Shown in pieces: positions 50,345-64,000 of a stretch of DNA of 64,000 bases; the stretch's first letter is position 1; the number at the start of each line of letters is the position of its first letter. Under the pieces are notes generated by a model. That model had not been told where the DNA came from. It saw only the letters and a list, made by a program, of their open reading frames with translations, and did no database searches. Where the stretch lies: the NCBI GenBank assembly GCA_965219165.1, contig CBDCMW010000002.1, positions 930,001-994,000 on the forward strand. Direction: 5' to 3'. A program made the translations under genes and the position numbers. The DNA comes from Aldehydirespirator sp965219165. GTDB taxonomy: Bacteria > Actinomycetota > Acidimicrobiia > Acidimicrobiales > Aldehydirespiratoraceae.

Positions 50345-51118
50345 ATGACAGTCCCAAGGCCCGAGAAGGTGGCCGTCGTCGCCGAAGTGCGTGACCGCCT
50401 GGCGGCCAGCGATGCGGCCCTGCTGACCGAGTACCGCGGGCTCAACGTCGGTGAGATGGCCGCGCTGCGCCGATCGCTGCGCGCCGCCGGCGGGGAGTAC
50501 ACGATCTACAAGAACACGATGGTCCGCTTGGCCACCGCCGAGCTGGGCCTCGACCTCGCCGACCTGCTCACCGGCCCGACCGCGATCGCGTTCGTCGGCG
50601 CTGGCGACGATGGCGAGACCGGCGACGCGGCCGCGGTGGCCAAGGCCCTGCGGGACTTCTCGCGCACCAACCGGGCCCTCGTGCTCAAGGGCGGGGTGCT
50701 GGGAGACAAGGTGCTCAGCGCCGCAGACCTGGTCTCCTTGGCCGACCTGCCCTCGCGTGACGTGCTGCTGGCGCAGCTGGCCGGCGGCTTCAGTGCGCCG
50801 CTGGTGAAGTTCGCCGGGCTGCTCCAGGCCCTGCCGCGCAATTTCGCCTACGGGCTCAAGGCGCTCATCGACGCAGGCGGTGCCGCCGGCGGAGCCGCAA
50901 CCAGCCCGACCCAGCCAACAGCCGCTGCAGGCGATCCATCCGACCCGGACCAGCCGGCCGACCCGGACCAGCCGGCCGACACGGACCAGCCGGCTGACAC
51001 GGACCAGCCATCCGACACGGACCAGCCGGCTGACACGGACCAGCCGGCTGACACGGACCAGCCATCCGACTCGGACCAGCCATCCGAAACACAACCATCC
51101 GATACAGAGGAGGCCTGA
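50345..51118 (+). CDS. rplJ: Ribosomal protein L10 with a long repetitive acidic tail
   Basis: From ATG 50345 the protein has 257 residues, compared with about 175 for most L10. The conserved part starts TVPRPEKVAVVAEVRDRL, with LTEYRGLNVGEMAALRRSLR, YTIYKNTMVRLA, GPTAIAF and the helix carrying the L12-binding site at about 150-185. After about residue 190 the chain becomes Pro/Asp/Gln-rich: six-residue units DTDQPA, DPDQPA, DTDQPS and DSDQPS about nine times, ending SDTEEA. The tail comes from an 18-bp DNA repeat. L10 anchors the L12 stalk, so the tail would hang beside it. Confidence 0.95.
   Translation: MTVPRPEKVAVVAEVRDRLAASDAALLTEYRGLNVGEMAALRRSLRAAGGEYTIYKNTMVRLATAELGLDLADLLTGPTAIAFVGAGDDGETGDAAAVAKALRDFSRTNRALVLKGGVLGDKVLSAADLVSLADLPSRDVLLAQLAGGFSAPLVKFAGLLQALPRNFAYGLKALIDAGGAAGGAATSPTQPTAAAGDPSDPDQPADPDQPADTDQPADTDQPSDTDQPADTDQPADTDQPSDSDQPSETQPSDTEEA
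50938..51090. repeat. 18-bp tandem repeats coding the L10 tail
   Basis: About eight 18-bp units (GACACGGACCAGCCGGCT and variants) keep the reading frame and code for DTDQPA/S hexapeptides. Variation between units suggests it is older than the exact intergenic arrays. Confidence 0.9.
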
Positions 51119-51120
51119 CC

Positions 51121-51504
51121 ATGGCAACCAAAGAAGAGATCCTCGACTCGATCTCACAGATGACCGTGCTCGAACTGAGCAAGCTGCTCAAGGAATTCGA
51201 GGAGCGGTTCGACGTGACCGCAGCCGCGCCGGCCGCGGCCGTGATCGCGGCTCCGGCGGCCGGTGACGCCGGCGGAGAGGATGAAGACGTCAAGGACTCC
51301 TTCAACGTCGTCCTCGCCGCGGTGGGCGACAAGAAGATCCAGGTGATCAAGGAGGTGCGCAGCCTCACCTCGCTCGGCCTCAAGGAGGCCAAGGAGCTCG
51401 TCGACAACGCACCCAAGTCCGTGCTCGAAGGCCTCAACAAGGAAGATGCCGACAAGGCCAAGACCGCGCTCGAGGCTGTCGGAGCCGAGGTGGAGCTGGC
51501 CTGA
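51121..51504 (+). CDS. rplL: Ribosomal protein L7/L12
   Basis: A 127-residue L12. The N-terminal dimerisation helix pair (SISQMTVLELSKLLKEFEERF) is followed by an Ala-rich hinge and the C-terminal factor-binding domain (DSFNVVLAAVGDKKIQVIKEVRS, LGLKEAKELVDNAPKSVLEGL). Normal in size and sequence. It follows rplJ after 2 nt. Confidence 0.97.
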   Translation: MATKEEILDSISQMTVLELSKLLKEFEERFDVTAAAPAAAVIAAPAAGDAGGEDEDVKDSFNVVLAAVGDKKIQVIKEVRSLTSLGLKEAKELVDNAPKSVLEGLNKEDADKAKTALEAVGAEVELA

Positions 51505-51526
51505 GGCCGAGCCTGCGAGGCCCCTG

Positions 51527-51608
51527 GGCCCGAGCGGCCCGTGAGCGCAGCGAACAAGAGCGGGAAGCAGGCCCGAGCGGCCCGTGAGCGCAGCGAACAA
51601 GAGCGGGA
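51527..51608. repeat. 43-bp tandem duplication after rplL, part of a dispersed element
   Basis: Two copies start at 51527 and 51570. Each contains a 34-bp sequence that occurs in reverse complement at 33764-33797 and 33866-33899, so this element is present at two distant sites. It lies between rplL and the phosphatase gene. Confidence 0.85.
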
Positions 51609-51657
51609 GACACAACGCCGTGCCGCGAGGCCTCGTCACCCATCCGCGGGGCCTCTA

Positions 51658-52425
51658 GTGCAGCGACACGTCGACCTCGACGGTCCCAGCAACCTTCGCG
51701 ATCTTGGCGGTCTTCCCGTCACCGGCGGCGGCTCGACGCGGTTCGGCCTGGTTTACCGGGCCGACCGGCTGTGCACGCTCAGTGAGGCGGACCTGCGCCG
51801 TCTCCAGTCCGCCGGCATCCGTCACGTGTTCGACCTGCGCTCCGAGACTGAGGCGACCGACTTCCCCGACCGGCTGCCTGCGGGCGCGGCCTACGTCCGG
51901 CTGCCGATGACCAGCGACGAGACGTTCCAGGCCCGCACCATCTACGAGCGCATAGTCGACGGCCACATCAAGTCCTACGGCGAAGCCGAGATGGTGGCCG
52001 GATACGTCCGCATCCTGCAGAACTTCGGCCCGTCTTTCGCCCGCATCGTCGGGCAGGTGGCCCGCAACGAGCCGGTTGTGATCCACTGCACCGCGGGCAA
52101 GGACCGCACCGGTGTGGCCGCGATGCTGCTGCTGGACCTGGCCGGTGTGGCCGCCGAGCATGTGGTGGCCGACTACGCGCTGTCGTCGCAGCGGCGGCCC
52201 AGCCTCCAGCACGATCACACCGAGGCCAAGTCGCTGCGCCCCCTACTGGAGGACCAGGGCCTCGATCCGGCCCGGTTCGCTCCCCTGTGGGAAGCCCGTC
52301 CCGCGGTGATGTCGGCCACCTTGGAGCAGCTGCACGACCGCTGGGGCGGCGCGGCCGGCTACCTGGCCGACGCGGGATTGGACGACGCCGGCCTGGCGGC
52401 AGCCCGAGCCTGCCTGCAGGCCTGA
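51658..52425 (+). CDS. Tyrosine/serine protein phosphatase, dual-specificity type
   Basis: From GTG 51658 the protein has 255 residues. It begins with HVDLDGPSNLRDLGGLPV, has the general pattern RFGLVYRADRLCTLSEAD and carries the catalytic loop VIHCTAGKDRTGVAAML (Cys144, the P-loop CTAGKDRT with Arg). This is the Y_phosphatase3 family, like mycobacterial PtpB, which removes phosphate from Tyr, Ser/Thr or phosphoinositides. The upstream in-frame stretch is repeat sequence and is excluded. Its location between rplL and rpoB is unusual and may be fortuitous. Confidence 0.85.
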   Translation: MQRHVDLDGPSNLRDLGGLPVTGGGSTRFGLVYRADRLCTLSEADLRRLQSAGIRHVFDLRSETEATDFPDRLPAGAAYVRLPMTSDETFQARTIYERIVDGHIKSYGEAEMVAGYVRILQNFGPSFARIVGQVARNEPVVIHCTAGKDRTGVAAMLLLDLAGVAAEHVVADYALSSQRRPSLQHDHTEAKSLRPLLEDQGLDPARFAPLWEARPAVMSATLEQLHDRWGGAAGYLADAGLDDAGLAAARACLQA

Positions 52426-52493
52426 GCCAGGCCCGTGTGGACGCATCGGGGCGTCAGCAACTATGGTCGGGTCTGAACGTGCCGCCGGGGTGG

Positions 52494-52522
52494 TTGTGAC
52501 CCGGCCTGTCACGGGCTAGCCT
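52494..52522 (+). promoter_or_regulatory. Promoter of rpoBC
   Basis: TTGTGA (52494-52499), a 17-nt spacer, then TAGCCT (52517-52522). This matches the actinobacterial housekeeping sigma consensus. The resulting leader to GTG 52642 is about 110 nt; I see no clear attenuator in it. Confidence 0.6.
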
Positions 52523-52641
52523 TCCGACTACCGTGGTCGTCTGTGCGCGCTGGGAGGCGGCTCCCGTGGCTAATTCCTCTCTGGTGACGCGCGCACGTAC
52601 GACCGCGTGAAATCAGATCGGCCGGCCCTCGGGAGTATCAC

Positions 52642-55600
52642 GTGACCGCACGCGCCGCTTCGCGCGAACGCTACTCGTTCGGCAATCTCGAGGAGATCCT
52701 CGAACTGCCCGACCTAATCGCGATCCAGCGGGAGAGCTTCTCCTGGCTGATGAACGAGGGCTTGGCCCGCACGTTCAGGGACATCTCGCCCATCTCGGAC
52801 TACAGCGAGACGCTGCGACTCGAGCTCGAGTTCGACCCCGACGACGAGGAGCTTCATCCGCCTCCGAAGTTCACGGTGGATGACTGCAAGGAGAAGGACA
52901 TGACCTACTCCGCGCCAATCTTCGTCAGGGCCCGCTTCCTGAACGCCAGCACGGGCGAGATCAAGGAGCAAATCGTCTTCATGGGCGACTTCCCCATGAT
53001 GACCGACAAGGGCACCTTCATCATCAACGGCACCGAGCGCGTGGTCGTCTCCCAGCTCGTCCGCTCACCCGGTGTGATCTTCCAGCCCGGCGAGCGCTAC
53101 CGCCTGCGGAACCTGGCCAAGTACCAGCTCGTGACGGGCACGATCCACCCCTACCGGGGCGAATGGATCGAGTTCGACGTCGAGCAGAAGCCTCGCAAGG
53201 AGATCACTGCCGGGGTGCGCGTGGCCCGCAAGCGCCGTCTCCCTCTGTTCACCCTGCTGATCGCCCTCGGCTACGGCGAGGAGGGCCACCCCGGGTTCCT
53301 CGAGCGCTTCGTGGAGCACTTCGACTTCCTCACCGAGCAGTGGGACAAGTTCGCGCCGAAGGGACAGCAGCCGAAGGACGAGGCCCGGGCAGCCAAGGAC
53401 GGTCCGGAGTCCGGGTGGAATCCGGACAAGCGGAGGATTCCCACCCGTGACGAGTCCCTGATCGAGATCTACAAGCGGGTGCGCCCTGGCGACCCGGCTA
53501 CCGCGGAGACGGCTCGTTCCTACTTCGAGAACTCCTTCTTCAGCGGCCGTCGCTACGACCTGTCCCGGGTGGGCCGGCACAAGCTCAACCGCAAGCTCGG
53601 CCCGGAGTTCGACTCCCTGGAGAACACCTTCGGACTGGAGATCGAGCGGCCCGATCCCGACCAGTCGCTGCTGTCGCCCTGCGAGATGCTGGCCGCGGCC
53701 ACCTACCTGCTGAATCTGGCCAAGGGCGAGCCCGGCTACCGCCTCGACGACCAGGACCACTTCGCCAACCGCCGCATCCGCAGCGTGGGCGAGCTGATCC
53801 AGAACCAGGTGCGTATCGGTCTGTCGCGCATGGAGCGGCAGGTGCGCGAGCGCATGACCACCCAGGACGTGGAGGCGATCACCCCCCAAACCCTGATCAA
53901 CATCCGGCCGGTGGTTGCAGCCATCAAGGAGTTCTTCGGCACGTCCCAGCTGTCGCAGTTCATGGACCAGGTCAATTCGCTGTCGGGCCTCACCCACCGG
54001 CGGCGGCTCTCGGCGCTCGGGCCCGGCGGCCTCAGCCGGGAGCGGGCCGGGTTCGAGGTGCGCGATGTCCACTTCTCCCACTACGGCCGCATGTGCCCCA
54101 TCGAGACGCCCGAGGGTCCCAACATCGGGCTGATCGGTGGTCTGGCCTCCTTCGCCCGTGTCAACGAGTTCGGCTTCATCGAGTCGCCCTACCGGGTGGT
54201 CGCCGGCGGGCGCGTGACCGACGAGATCGTCTACCTCGCCGCCGACGAGGAAGAGGAGTACGTCGTGGCGCAGGCCAATGCCCCGATCGACTCCGAGGGA
54301 CGATTCATCAACCCGCGGGTCCTCGTGCGGCGCTCCCCCCAGGCGGCCTCCCTGCAGGACCTTCGGCTCCAGCTCGAGCAGGAGGTCTTCTTCGGCGCCA
54401 CCACCGAGATCTCGTTCGTTCCGCCCGACGAGGTGCAGATGATGGACATCTCGCCCAAGCAGATCGTCTCCGTGGCCACAGCCCTCATCCCCTTCCTCGA
54501 GCACGACGACGCCAACCGGGCCCTGATGGGCGCCAACATGCAGCGCCAGGCCGTGCCGCTGGTCCGTAGCGAGGCTCCCTACATCGGCACGGGCGTGGAG
54601 GGACGGGCCGCGCGGGATGCGGCCGACATGGTGATCGCCTCCGGCAACGGAACCGTCGTCGACGTGGACGGTGACCGCATCGTGGTGGACTACGCGGACT
54701 CGGGCCCGACCGAGATCCCGTTGCGCAAGTTCGAGCGGTCCAACCAGGACACCTGCATCAGCCAGAAGCCGCTGGTGCGCCAGGGCGACAAGATCAGGGC
54801 GGGCGACGTGCTGGCCGACGGCCCGTCCACCGACCACGGCGAGCTGGCACTGGGCAAGAACCTGCTGGTGGCCTTCATGTCCTGGGAGGGATACAACTTC
54901 GAGGACGCCATCATCCTGTCGGACCGGCTGGCGCGCGACGACGTGCTCACATCGATCCACATCCACGAGCACGAGATCGACGCTCGCGACACCAAGCTGG
55001 GCTCCGAGGAGATCACCGGGGACATCCCCAACCTCTCCGACGACATCCTCGCGGACCTCGATCATCGCGGCATCATCCGCGTCGGTGCGGAGGTCGGGCC
55101 GGGCGATGTGCTGGTGGGCAAGGTCACGCCCAAGGGCGAGACCGAGCTGACGCCCGAGGAGCGGCTGCTGCGGGCCATCTTCGGCGAGAAGGCCAGGGAG
55201 GTGCGCGACACCTCGCTCAAGGTCCCCCACGGGGAGTCGGGGAAGGTGATAGACGTCAAGGTGTTCGACCGCGACGATCCCAACGCCGGTGAGCTCCCGC
55301 CCGGAGTGAACCAGCTGGTGCGGGTGTACGTGGCCCAGAACCGCAAGATCAGCGTGGGCGACAAGCTGGCCGGCCGCCACGGCAACAAGGGCGTCATCTC
55401 GCGGATCCTTCCTATCGAGGACATGCCCTTCACCGAGGACGGCACGCCGGTCGACATCATCCTGAACCCCCTGGGCGTGCCGTCGCGCATGAACGTCGGC
55501 CAGGTGCTCGAGGCCCACCTCGGCTACTGCGCCCGGTACGGCTGGGAGATCGACGGCGAGCGCGTCGGCGACGATCCCGTCCATGGGACCGAGCGCAAGA

Positions 55601-56301
55601 CCCGCCCCGTGACCCCGCCCTCGACCCATGTGGCCACGCCCGTCTTCGACGGCGCCACCTGGGACGAGCGCGAACTGGCCCAGGGCAAGCCGACCATCAC
55701 CGACATCCTCCGCAACCTGAATCCCGAGACGTCCGCGGGCCGCAGGCTGATCAACATCGACGGCAAGCAGATGCTCTACAACGGGCGCACCGGCGAGCCC
55801 TACGACAACCCGGTGACCACCGGCCACGTGTACATGATGAAGCTGGCCCACCTCGTCGACGACAAGATCCACGCCCGCTCCACCGGCCCCTACTCGATGA
55901 TCACCCAGCAGCCCCTGGGCGGCAAGGCCCAGTTCGGGGGCCAGCGCTTCGGCGAGATGGAGGTGTGGGCGTTGGAGGCCTACGGCGCGGCGTTCTGCCT
56001 GCAGGAGCTGCTCACCGTGAAGTCCGACGACGTGCTCGGCCGGGCCAAGGCGTACGAGGCCATCGTCAAGGGCGAGAACATTCCGGACCCGGGCATCCCG
56101 GAGAGCTTCAAGGTCCTCATCAAGGAGATGCAGTCGCTGTGCATCAACGTCGAGGTGCTTTCTGCCCAAGGCGAGCACATAGAGATGCGCGAGCTGGACG
56201 AGGAGAGCCTTCGGACGGTGGAGGCCCTCGGGATCGACCTGCAGCGCCCCGAGCGCGGCAGCGACGAGGACGACCTGGCCCGCAGCGCCGCCCGCCGCTG
56301 A
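52642..56301 (+). CDS. rpoB: RNA polymerase beta subunit
   Basis: A 1219-residue beta subunit of normal length, starting GTG. Conserved blocks include the fork loop and rifampicin region GTSQLSQFMDQVNSLSGLTHRRRLSALGPGGL (quoted in parts), PIETPEGPNIGLI, and the C-terminal GGKAQFGGQRFGEMEVWAL. Compared with E. coli/Mycobacterium, the Rif cluster reads QVNSLSG where QNNPLSG is usual, i.e. positions equivalent to E. coli 518 (N to V) and 520 (P to S), and cluster II reads DVHFSHYGR with Phe for the usual Pro (equivalent to 564). The critical D516, H526 and S531 are unchanged. Confidence 0.98.
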   Translation: MTARAASRERYSFGNLEEILELPDLIAIQRESFSWLMNEGLARTFRDISPISDYSETLRLELEFDPDDEELHPPPKFTVDDCKEKDMTYSAPIFVRARFLNASTGEIKEQIVFMGDFPMMTDKGTFIINGTERVVVSQLVRSPGVIFQPGERYRLRNLAKYQLVTGTIHPYRGEWIEFDVEQKPRKEITAGVRVARKRRLPLFTLLIALGYGEEGHPGFLERFVEHFDFLTEQWDKFAPKGQQPKDEARAAKDGPESGWNPDKRRIPTRDESLIEIYKRVRPGDPATAETARSYFENSFFSGRRYDLSRVGRHKLNRKLGPEFDSLENTFGLEIERPDPDQSLLSPCEMLAAATYLLNLAKGEPGYRLDDQDHFANRRIRSVGELIQNQVRIGLSRMERQVRERMTTQDVEAITPQTLINIRPVVAAIKEFFGTSQLSQFMDQVNSLSGLTHRRRLSALGPGGLSRERAGFEVRDVHFSHYGRMCPIETPEGPNIGLIGGLASFARVNEFGFIESPYRVVAGGRVTDEIVYLAADEEEEYVVAQANAPIDSEGRFINPRVLVRRSPQAASLQDLRLQLEQEVFFGATTEISFVPPDEVQMMDISPKQIVSVATALIPFLEHDDANRALMGANMQRQAVPLVRSEAPYIGTGVEGRAARDAADMVIASGNGTVVDVDGDRIVVDYADSGPTEIPLRKFERSNQDTCISQKPLVRQGDKIRAGDVLADGPSTDHGELALGKNLLVAFMSWEGYNFEDAIILSDRLARDDVLTSIHIHEHEIDARDTKLGSEEITGDIPNLSDDILADLDHRGIIRVGAEVGPGDVLVGKVTPKGETELTPEERLLRAIFGEKAREVRDTSLKVPHGESGKVIDVKVFDRDDPNAGELPPGVNQLVRVYVAQNRKISVGDKLAGRHGNKGVISRILPIEDMPFTEDGTPVDIILNPLGVPSRMNVGQVLEAHLGYCARYGWEIDGERVGDDPVHGTERKTRPVTPPSTHVATPVFDGATWDERELAQGKPTITDILRNLNPETSAGRRLINIDGKQMLYNGRTGEPYDNPVTTGHVYMMKLAHLVDDKIHARSTGPYSMITQQPLGGKAQFGGQRFGEMEVWALEAYGAAFCLQELLTVKSDDVLGRAKAYEAIVKGENIPDPGIPESFKVLIKEMQSLCINVEVLSAQGEHIEMRELDEESLRTVEALGIDLQRPERGSDEDDLARSAARR

Positions 56302-56340
56302 GCCGGCAAGCAACCACACAGAACCGACACGACTCAAACT

Positions 56341-56449
56341 GGCGCACAAAGAACACGCACCACAACTCACGCACTGGCGCACAAAGAACACGCACCACAA
56401 CTCACGCACTGACGCACAAGAACACGCACCACAACTCACGCACTGACGC
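56341..56449. repeat. 35-bp tandem repeat between rpoB and rpoC
   Basis: Units start at 56341, 56376 and 56411 (the last 34 bp because of one missing A) with part of a fourth at 56445. They fill most of the 163-nt spacer between rpoB and rpoC, which is usually short. The repeat is rich in ACGCAC and has no spacers. Confidence 0.93.
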
Positions 56450-56464
56450 ACGACTGGAGACGGA

Positions 56465-60409
<3,945 letters not shown>

Positions 60410-60580
60410 CTCCCCGAGTGCCCGACCGGATCATCTCGGCTGGACGCCGAACCGGACGCACGCGCCCCTAGACTGCCCCGTCCGGCTCGCCGCCACAGCA
60501 ACCCACACCACCAAGGAAACAATCACCCGGATGCCCATGATCCTCGTGCCCCGTTCGATAACGATGGAACAGCGTCAATA
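60410..60580. other. rpoC-rpsL spacer
   Basis: The 171-nt gap has a possible -10 box TAGACT (about 60470) but no clear -35 and no strong hairpin. It probably contains the promoter of rpsL-rpsG-fusA-tuf. Confidence 0.3.
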
Positions 60581-60952
60581 ATGCCCACGATCCAGCAGTT
60601 GGTCCGAAAGGGCCGACAGACGAAGCGCCGCAAGGAGTCGACGCCCGCCCTGCACGGCGCGCCGCAGCGGCGGGGCGTGTGCACGAGGGTCTACACGGCC
60701 ACGCCGAAGAAGCCGAACTCCGCCCTGCGCAAGGTGGCCCGCGTCCGCCTTACCACCGGAGTGGAGATAACCGCCTACATACCGGGCGAGGGCCACAATC
60801 TCCAGGAGCACTCGATCGTGCTGGTGCGGGGCGGACGGGTGAGAGACCTGCCCGGCGTGCGCTACAAGGTCGTGAGGGGAACCCTCGACACCGCCGGGGT
60901 GCGCGAGCGCCGCAAGGCCCGCAGCCGCTACGGAGTCAAGAAGGAGTCCTGA
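60581..60952 (+). CDS. rpsL: Ribosomal protein S12
   Basis: A 123-residue S12: MPTIQQLVRKGRQ, TATPKKPNSALRKVARV and GHNLQEHSIVLVRGGRVRDLPGVRY. Lys43 is present. Position 88 is Arg in GRVRDLPG, where nearly all bacteria have Lys. In Mycobacterium tuberculosis K88R gives streptomycin resistance. S12 monitors codon-anticodon pairing in the decoding centre. It is the first gene of the str operon. Confidence 0.98.
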   Translation: MPTIQQLVRKGRQTKRRKESTPALHGAPQRRGVCTRVYTATPKKPNSALRKVARVRLTTGVEITAYIPGEGHNLQEHSIVLVRGGRVRDLPGVRYKVVRGTLDTAGVRERRKARSRYGVKKES

Positions 60953-60953
60953 C

Positions 60954-61424
60954 GTGCCCCGCAAAGGACCGGCGGCGCGGCGCGATCTGCAGCCCGATCC
61001 GATCTACCGCTCGCTGCTCGTGACCCAGGTGATCAACAAGGTGCTCCAGCGGGGCAAACGCACCCTGGCCGAGCACATCGTCTACGACGCGCTAGTGATC
61101 GTGGAGGACAAGACGGGCGCCGAACCGGTGTCCACCCTCAAGCGGGCCGTCGACAACGTCCGTCCGCAGCTCGAGGTGCGCAGCCGGCGGGTGGGCGGCG
61201 CCACCTACCAGGTGCCGGTGGAGGTCAGACCCCGTCGGGCCACCACGCTCGCGGTTCGCTGGATCGTCTCATACGCCCGCGGCCGCCGGGAGCACACCAT
61301 GGCGGAGCGGCTGGCCAACGAATTGCTGGACGCCGGCAACGGTGTGGGCGCGTCGGTGAAGCGCCGCGAGGACCTGCAGAAGATGGCGGAGTCGAACAAG
61401 GCCTTCGCGCACTACCGCTGGTAG
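60954..61424 (+). CDS. rpsG: Ribosomal protein S7
   Basis: A 156-residue S7 starting GTG: PRKGPAARRDLQPDPIYRS, VTQVINKVLQRGKRTLAEHIVYDAL, VGGATYQVPVEVRPRR and KRREDLQKMAESNKAFAHYRW. Normal length and sequence. It binds 16S rRNA at the 30S head and, with S12, is regulated as part of the str operon. It begins one base after the S12 stop. Confidence 0.98.
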   Translation: MPRKGPAARRDLQPDPIYRSLLVTQVINKVLQRGKRTLAEHIVYDALVIVEDKTGAEPVSTLKRAVDNVRPQLEVRSRRVGGATYQVPVEVRPRRATTLAVRWIVSYARGRREHTMAERLANELLDAGNGVGASVKRREDLQKMAESNKAFAHYRW

Positions 61425-61446
61425 GCGCGCCGTTCTAGTCCGAGCT

Positions 61447-63531
<2,085 letters not shown>

Positions 63532-63571
63532 TCCGAAGTCCTCAACCAACTGACCACAAGAGGAAGCACCC

Positions 63572-64000
<429 letters not shown>

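Noticed and set aside
51541..51657. N-terminal extension of the phosphatase
   Set aside because: The in-frame stretch consists of the 43-bp repeat and an Arg-rich filler; conserved family sequence begins after GTG 51658.

Overview
The window is 64 kb of very GC-rich DNA from an actinobacterium, most likely an uncultivated member of the class Acidimicrobiia. The evidence is the gene order tRNA-Trp-secE-nusG-rplK-rplA-rplJ-rplL-rpoB-rpoC-rpsL-rpsG-fusA-tuf, a eukaryote-type glutamine synthetase II, an NDMA-dependent alcohol dehydrogenase of the mycofactocin-linked type, frequent GTG/TTG starts, and TANNNT -10 boxes lying 6-7 nt upstream of start codons (leaderless mRNAs). The class assignment is inference; no rRNA is present.

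Layout. 1-5.5 kb: the 5' part of a hydantoinase/oxoprolinase gene (running off the left edge), a DMT transporter, a methyltransferase and a PspC-type sensor kinase with its LuxR-type regulator. 5.5-10.2 kb: a PspC/LiaF-like membrane protein diverging from that kinase, and two lipoproteins. 10.3-15.7 kb: an HD protein that is the C-terminal half of a CCA-adding enzyme, glutamine synthetase II, NAD synthetase and a sigma-70 factor. 15.6-18.6 kb: gene wreckage (an M24/DddP-like remnant and a frameshifted SLH/RCC1-repeat surface protein). 18.7-21.3 kb: tRNA-Sec, yqeC and a phytoene-desaturase-like flavoprotein. 21.3-23.6 kb: ubiX and ubiD separated by a remarkable repeat array. 23.8-36.6 kb: a GT81-like glycosyltransferase, an LLM-type flavin oxidoreductase, a flavodoxin-fold reductase, an SsuBC-like ABC transporter with a chimeric two-fold binding protein, then a 2OG-Fe(II) dioxygenase, a Rieske oxygenase, a cytosine-deaminase-like amidohydrolase and a family III CoA-transferase, which look like one uptake-and-degradation region. 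36.7-46.2 kb: an AAA_14/DUF4143 ATPase with 23-bp iterons, alcohol dehydrogenase, MoxR/VWA pair, a wrecked binding-protein gene, VapBC, an acyl-CoA ligase and a serine hydrolase. 46.4-64 kb: tRNA-Thr, tRNA-Met, an ECF sigma/anti-sigma pair, tRNA-Trp and the core transcription/translation cluster.

Three themes stand out. First, short tandem duplications (about 14-102 bp units) repeatedly sit at gene ends and starts, often copying the stop or start codon of the adjacent gene. The extreme case is the ubiD-ubiX junction, where 7.5 copies of a 38-bp unit create a chain of eight tiny reading frames, each overlapping the next by GTGA and leading into ubiX. Second, core machinery carries unusual residues: RpoC lacks all four cysteines of its second zinc site, S12 has Arg at position 88, L11 has Thr at the position of E. 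coli P26, RpoB differs at rifampicin-site positions, and L10 ends in an acidic hexapeptide repeat. Third, several genes are partial or broken, which suggests active gene decay or local assembly errors. Start sites were chosen from reading frames, Shine-Dalgarno sequences and -10 boxes by eye. No alignment or database search was run.
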